Of a stretch of 60,000 nucleotides of DNA, positions 54,539 through 60,000 are shown piece after piece (the first letter of the stretch is position 1; every line of letters begins with the position of its first letter). The notes under the pieces are model-generated. The model was not told the DNA's origin. It worked only from the letters and a program-made list of their open reading frames with translations, and did no database searches. The stretch is from Polytrichum commune (Eukaryota > Streptophyta > Polytrichopsida > Polytrichales > Polytrichaceae): positions 39,330,527-39,390,526 of the forward strand of contig OX485808.1 in the NCBI GenBank assembly GCA_950295325.1. Reading direction: 5' to 3'. The position numbers and the translations under genes were made by a program.

Positions 54539-56247
54539 ATGTCGACCGTCGCATTTTCTGGAGATGAAGTCGCTCCCTTCTTCGGCTTCATCGGAGCTGC
54601 GGCTGCTCTCGTCTTCTCATGTACGTCTCCATTTTTATTTGGGTATGGCTGTATCGATGTTGCTTCAGGTGGCTGTGCCGTGATCTGGAACCCTTAGGAT
54701 GTATAACCCTTAGGGTTCCGCGTGGGGGAATGGGGTTAGGGTTTGGAATGCTTAGGGATGTGATTGGAAACTTCCCGATGTTGGTGGTGATCCTGTGATC
54801 TGTTTTGAAATCAAGCTCAATTGTCTTCTATAGTGAGGAGTTGGTTACTATGCGCTGGTGCTTGAATCTCGCGGTTGGGTTTTAGGGTTTGGTGTAAGAG
54901 AGGTCGGTAGCTGTACACGAGAACGATTTTGAAGAAAAATGCGTTGTTTGATGGATCTTATATTTTCACAAGCACTGTTGCGAGTCTCAATAGCTGGAGT
55001 ATGTGACCTTTACTGTGGGCTTGGAAGTGTTGGGGTTGATCTTGATGTGTTTCACCTGATGGTTAACCTTAGTGTGGTGATCCTGTCCAGTGTCTTAGAC
55101 GGCGCTGATGATTGTTGTGCTTGTGATCGAATTGAAGTCATCAACTTGCTCTTTGTTTGGTTTGCCTGCATATAATAGAAATTCATTAATTTTGAGATGT
55201 GGCATTGCACCTTTGCACTTGGGCCGCAGATGCTGTCAAGTATGTTGACAGCACCTGGAATGTCAGTGCTCAGTGTGCTCATCGATGTTCAATTTCTGAT
55301 TTGTAATTTAGGTCTCATCTGGACTGTCGGAGTATTGCTCATAAGGAACTACATGTTGCGACTGGAGAGGGAGAGAGTTTTTGACGAGAGTGGAAGAATA
55401 GAGTGTTGCTCGTGCATTGGTAGATTCAGGACTAATTGCGATTTTTCTATTTTGGCTTGATGCAGGCATGGGTGCTGCCTACGGAACAGCCAAGAGTGGA
55501 GTTGGAGTTGCCTCCATGGGTGTGATGCGACCTGAGCTTGTAATGAAGTCTATTGTACCCGTTGTCATGGCTGGAGTGTTGGGTATTTACGGGCTCATTA
55601 TTGCCGTTATCATCAGCACTGGGATTAACCCGAAGTCTAAGCCCTACTATGTGTTCGATGGTTATGCCCATCTTTCCTCTGGTCTATCCTGTGGGTTGGC
55701 TGGTCTCTCTGCAGGCATGGCAATTGGCATTGTTGGAGACGCTGGAGTCAGGTATTGTTGTTTTCCTTTCCTGGTCATATGTTGATCTTTTCTCTTGAAC
55801 TGGAATGCTCCTTAGGAGATGCTTCAATTGTAGTAAAAATGTATTCATGTATTGGTATTTTTAATTTTTTTTGAAGATAGTGGGCTGGTATACTACTTCT
55901 CCAGAGGGTGAAATACCTAGTTTGATACTGAAATAACGTCTTAGGTGTCCTACAACTGGGGTTCACTAACACTTATACCAATGCATCTTTGGCCATATTC
56001 TATGTTGCTGGTGATTGCATGCCAAAACTTGTGCAGATATGCAGTTACGTTTTGTTGAGAAGTTATTTCTGCTTACAGAGGTTCTCATCTCATAGAGGTG
56101 TGTCGTTTTTGCAGAGCCAATGCACAGCAACCCAAGCTTTTTGTTGGTATGATTCTTATTCTTATTTTTGCCGAGGCGCTTGCTTTGTATGGACTGATTG
56201 TGGGTATCATTCTGTCCTCCCGTGCTGGCCAATCACGGGCTGACTAA
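54539..56247 (+). CDS. V-type H+-ATPase 16-kDa proteolipid subunit c (VHA-c), 3 exons
   Basis: Exons 54539-54620, 55466-55751 and 56115-56247 (GT-AG) encode 166 aa, the normal size. Subunit c forms the proton-conducting rotor ring in the V0 sector of vacuolar and Golgi membranes. The product starts [20 protein letters not shown] and has four hydrophobic helices: near residues 13-33, 55-75, 92-112 and 132-155. The last contains [16 protein letters not shown] with the essential Glu that carries the proton. [20 protein letters not shown], the [20 protein letters not shown] block and the [14 protein letters not shown] stretch are near-invariant in plants. The end [10 protein letters not shown] is also typical. 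The first intron is 845 bp. No defects were seen. Confidence 0.98.
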
Positions 56248-56462
56248 GTTGACCATCACGTCCAAGCTTCATCATTGGTGTGGCCAATTGAATGTGACCA
56301 TGTCCTGGAGATTATCTTACAACCGCCTTTCGACACATGAGGTGTATAATTAGTGGTTGTTTCTCTTGTGGAAGAAAGTGATCACAAGACTGAAGGCAGG
56401 ATCATGGGTTAGGCCTTGGCTGGCAGTGTGGATTCTCTAGATTATTTTTGTATATGTAGATC

Positions 56463-56468
56463 AATAAA
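56463..56468 (+). terminator. AATAAA polyadenylation signal of VHA-c
   Basis: A canonical AATAAA lies about 215 bp after the VHA-c stop codon, a reasonable 3' UTR length. Confidence 0.55.
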
Positions 56469-56499
56469 GGATGTGACAGAAGTAATTCATCAACTTTTA

Positions 56500-58107
56500 T
56501 GACGGTCTTTTGATGGCATTGCTAGAGGAATTCTGTAGCAGCTGTAGTTGATGCCATGTGTATATGATTGTTGGACTTATGAAGTGGACTAGAGCTTGTG
56601 GTTTGGGTTCACTATCTGTTGAGGTCTGGTATGGAGAATGTAAGGTTTACTCGTTTGTAGATACTTGTTGTGTACGCTGGTTGTGAGCGAGTATGGGTGT
56701 GTTTCTAGTCACGGCATGGTTTCTTCCATACGATTTTTCTTTTCGTTACAGAGAGAGATAATCACCTCTTCAATAACATAGGAATGAATCAGCTGTTTAT
56801 CCTAAGATGTGATGTGTGATGATGGGGACTTCGACATGACATGATGTTTGCCAAAGTATTACCTACTCGGACTCTGGATAAATATTGATGTCTTAGGCAG
56901 AATTCACAATGTAAACAATGCTCACATTGGTTGGTTCGTCAATTGTATTAGGTTCACTATTGTATGTGAAGTTTGAATGTAAATCTTATAACGAGTAAGC
57001 CTAATACACAGAGACAATTCAATTCGGTATACTGGTCGTATGGTAAGGTAGAGGGTGCCAATACCCACCCCTTAATAGCGTGCCTCCTGATCCTGTGCTG
57101 GAGCACACCTTAAACTTTCTGAATGTTTCTGATGCAAAACGGAGCGGATTTGAGCGAAAAGGGGGACGATTCTGGGAGAATTTGGAGTTGCATAGGATTT
57201 GGCCTTGTGTCCGGGTGTACAAGGGATGGGTTACTTATTTCTTATTAAGATTCCGTTTGCCAAAGTTATAAGGGCTCAAAGTTTTTATTGGGAGGAGTGT
57301 TGCTTTTTGTGTGGGGGTGGTTTGGGCAAAGAGTAAGGGATGGTTTTGCAAGAAAGCAGGTTGGTTTTGGACGGAAAATGGGGATGGTTTTGGGCAATTG
57401 TTGGAATGAATTTGGGAACTATTTGCAATTAAAAAAGTTTGGGCCTAGGGGGATTTAAAAAACTAGCAGTAAAATGACTTAAATTTTTTTGTAGAATATT
57501 CATGTGATGTGCATTTTATTTTATTTTTGTTTCTACGATGTCTAAGCCGAACATGCATCCCACTAATCTAAATAGAGTCCAAAAATAGGATAAATTAGCC
57601 ATAGGGTTGGTTTGATCACCCTCTCTACCTTACCAACATTAACCCAACCAAATTCGTGTATTTATAATTCTAGGCCTTTAATTTTGGGAAAGGTTAAATG
57701 GTTTAAAAAAATAGAAGAAAAAGAAGGAACAAATGATTGCTTTTTATTCAATTTCAGATTTGTCCCGGAAAACATAAATGGAACAGAAATCATAAATAAT
57801 ATACAAGAGTGAAACCAATTCCGTATATTGGTTATATGATACCAACATTAATGTCGCCAAGGCATTGTATGTTTATGATCTGCATACTTTTTTCTTTTTT
57901 TTGCAAAAGAAAAACGTGTTTAAGATTCAAAAAATTAACAAAAAGAAAAAGAAAAAGATTTTAATTTAACTTTAAGTTTATCTTTAAAAAGAAAAAAAAT
58001 TGGCCTCCCTTCATGTCAATTTATATAGATGTTGTGCTTTGTAAAGATTAGTGTCAAATGTTTTTGGTGTGTATAGCCGGAAGATATCGTATATTCATTA
58101 CATTATA
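56500..58107. other. Intergenic interval
   Basis: No supported gene. The sequence becomes A/T-rich with purine runs (57885-57990) just before the RING gene. Open frames near 57019-57271 lack motifs and overlap on opposite strands. Confidence 0.5.
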
Positions 58108-58794
58108 ATGGATTGCAACATTTGTCTTCAATCTCCCAATGATCCTGTTATAACTACATGTGGTCACTTATTTTGTTGGCCGTGTATGTATACTTGGCTC
58201 AACTCTAATCTTCAATTGGCCTCATGTCCTATGTGTAGATTCCACTTGATTCAACATGTGAACATCATTCCAGTGTATCAGAGTGGGGACAATAATGCAC
58301 GACATGTCCTCAACACCAATTGTGATGGTGAAGTGATCCCTTGTCGTCCTAACCCCCCACATTTTTTGCAAGAAAGTGTAAGGAATGAAGCGCAACCATC
58401 TATACATGAGCAAGAATTGGAGGATCGTATGTACACCGAAATGGCAGAAGAGGTAAGGAGAAACATGAGAGCATCTCGAGAACGAGTTCGGGAGCGTGTT
58501 TACATCGAAATATTAGAAGAAGTAGAGAGAGAAGCTAGGGCTTATAGAGAGCAATTAAGAATTCGTTACATCGAAATGATTGAAGAATTAGAGATCGAAC
58601 TTGGAAATTTTAGAAGTCGATACCTATATGAGAGAGACAATTCTCCACATGCCCTAAACACTAATCGTGATGGTGAAGCAATCCCTTTCCCTCATGACTC
58701 TCCATACCTTCCGCAAGAAAATCCAAGGAGTGAAATGCAACCATCTATGGCGCAAGTACATGAGGGTCTTCACAATGAAAGTGAAGAAGAATGA
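58108..58794 (+). CDS. RMA/RNF5-like RING finger protein, intronless
   Basis: 228 aa from the first in-frame ATG. A C3HC4 RING occupies residues 3-43: C3, C6, C18, H20, C23, C26, C40 and C43, with DPVITTCGHLFCWPC and then SCPMC, followed by NIIPVY. This order matches plant RMA (membrane-anchored RING) and animal RNF5/RNF185 ubiquitin ligases, which act at the ER. Unlike them, no C-terminal transmembrane helix is present. Instead residues 100-175 are a highly charged helix, probably a coiled coil (EEVRRNMRASRERVRERVYI and similar). It lies between two copies of a 33-residue repeat (66-98 and 181-213: H(V/A)LNTN-x-DGE-x-IP ... QPS(I/M)). The RING starts at residue 3, so an upstream exon is possible. 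The lack of introns may mean retroduplication. Confidence 0.8.
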   Translation: MDCNICLQSPNDPVITTCGHLFCWPCMYTWLNSNLQLASCPMCRFHLIQHVNIIPVYQSGDNNARHVLNTNCDGEVIPCRPNPPHFLQESVRNEAQPSIHEQELEDRMYTEMAEEVRRNMRASRERVRERVYIEILEEVEREARAYREQLRIRYIEMIEELEIELGNFRSRYLYERDNSPHALNTNRDGEAIPFPHDSPYLPQENPRSEMQPSMAQVHEGLHNESEEE

Positions 58795-59279
58795 GATCAT
58801 CAGAGATTTTGAAGCACAGTTTATGTTTGCTTATCTAGAGCAGGATGATATCATGATAATATGGGTAGAATGTAGCTTAAAATTTACAACACAATACAAA
58901 TTATATGTTGAAAAAGCATTAGAAAATTTGCATTTTGATACATTACATTAAATTACATGTGAAGAACCAACTTTGAAAACATAAGGAGCTTGGATTGTCC
59001 TTTTCATCCATCTTTGCTAATCATGTTTTAAGTGTTAGAGTTGAGGTTTGATTTATCTTCTTCAGCATTGCAATTTAATTTTTATTTATTTATTTATTCT
59101 TTAATCTTCTTAAACCTCTCTGTGTGGCTTAAATCTCTACATACAAATTCAAGGGGCATTTATACACAACCTTAATGACAACCATAACTATTGACGATTG
59201 TAGTTTATATTCTTCAATTCTTCATGTTTTAGGGATAAGAGAGGGTTGGGTGCACTGATGACAACTATAACTATAACTG
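58795..59279. other. Downstream flank of the RING gene
   Basis: An open frame of about 50 codons continues out of frame after the RING stop (to about 58951), but it has no motif. The TTTATTTATTTATTTATT run near 59077-59097 is simple sequence. Confidence 0.45.
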
Positions 59280-59604
59280 CACTAAATAGGATATTTAGTG
59301 TTTGATACACTAAATACAAACGCATGCACTAAACATCAATAACCCCATGAAAGTATGTAACATTAAATGTAAACTCAAACACTAAATATCAACAATGGTA
59401 ATATGTTGAAGTTGAAGTTACATGTTTCAATTTAGTGTTAATAAGGATATGAAAAAACAAATAACAATGATAAAAGGAGAATTCCAACACATCTTATAGC
59501 ATATCTTCCAACACTAATTGTCAAAAAAATGAAAATTAGTGTTTGAGCAAGGTAGGGCGGTAACAACATTAAGCATAATTAAACACTAAATATCCTATTT
59601 AGTG
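59280..59604. mobile_element. MITE, 325 bp, with CACTAAATAGGATATTTAGTG ends
   Basis: Inverted repeats of about 24 bp begin CACTAAATAGGATATTTAG at both ends, and each end is itself nearly palindromic. Short related words (ACACTAAATA) recur inside. The CACTA start would suit a CACTA-type MITE, but the flanks (CTG and TAC) do not match as a target duplication. A partial copy lies at 10487-10570. Confidence 0.78.
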
Positions 59605-60000
59605 TACTCTTCCTTAATCGAATACAATGCAAGGCATTGTTGGAGGTGGTCATAGTGCATAATTGTAGGTTACTTTCTTTGGCTCTAGTTTTGTTTGTTG
59701 TTATCATGTAGCAGCATTCGTAAACTTCAAGTCCAATTCAGCATATATTAAGAGAGGGTTTCGAAGGAGACATATACTACTAAACAAAACTTTACAATAG
59801 AAAACACAAATCATTTGTCTCCAATTCAAGTGTTGTTGGTCTTCAAAGCATGTGTGTGTGTGTTTGTTGTTTTTTCATTGTTTTGTTTTGTTATTTTTCT
59901 TCCCTCCTTTGAGATCTGTTAGTAATATGCTCCCAACAACACGGACGTGTGACCAATGGTGTTGAATTACATTTGTTTGACAAATCCATACGAAAGGTTG
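59605..60000. other. Window end, no gene seen
   Basis: A GTGTGTGTGT microsatellite lies near 59850-59862, with a T-rich stretch after it. Nothing else can be named. Confidence 0.5.

Noticed and set aside
54272-54697. 141-codon ORF over the VHA-c start
   Set aside because: It is in a different frame from subunit c, covers the 5' UTR and exon 1, and has no conserved content.
57019-57271. Opposed ORFs of about 65 codons
   Set aside because: They overlap on both strands, have no motif and no splice context.

Overview
The window looks like nuclear DNA of a land plant. Genes have GT-AG introns and are separated by long AT-rich stretches packed with plant-type transposons. The three best genes are plant housekeeping genes: an L-gulonolactone-oxidase-like flavoenzyme, a WDR82/Swd2-type WD40 protein and the V-ATPase proteolipid subunit c. 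Species cannot be fixed from sequence alone. A seed-free plant (moss, liverwort, lycophyte or fern) is a weak guess.

Layout. 1-6.4 kb is visibly GC-richer than the rest and carries a probable multi-exon gene (3507-6370, + strand) of unknown role, with a segment resembling plant transposon ORFs. 6.4-17 kb is gene-poor and holds dispersed repeats, a 1.2-kb PIF/Harbinger-like element (9977-11192) with other repeats nested in it, a 118-bp-period tandem array and a MITE-like inverted repeat. 17.5-20.5 kb (minus strand) is the three-exon GULLO-like gene, followed by a partial duplication of its own 3' end. 21-23.8 kb is a probable decayed CACTA relic with a fossil minus-strand coding region. 26-38.4 kb is a transposon graveyard: several MITEs, a LINE tail interrupted by a pogo-like element, a MITE inside a MITE, a foldback element, a hAT element with a clean 8-bp target duplication, LRR-gene debris and a tRNA-derived SINE. 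40057-46184 is a complete CACTA (En/Spm) element with perfect 23-bp ends and an AAA duplication. 47.2-51.3 kb is a ten-exon WDR82 gene, 54.5-56.2 kb the three-exon V-ATPase subunit c gene, and 58.1-58.8 kb an intronless RMA-like RING gene.

The most notable object is the CACTA element. Its transposase gene can be spliced, with phase-0 junctions throughout, into one product with an N-terminal CPCxxC segment typical of CACTA transposases, then a SET (protein lysine methyltransferase-like) domain, then a TNP2 transposase domain. A SET module between the two halves of a plant transposase recalls animal SETMAR, with a different transposase superfamily and a different order. This copy is damaged by an in-frame TGA in exon 1 and a frameshifted, shortened 3' end, so an intact relative would have to be sought elsewhere in the genome.

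The cellular genes do not form a pathway or operon. They are independent eukaryotic genes with transposons between them.
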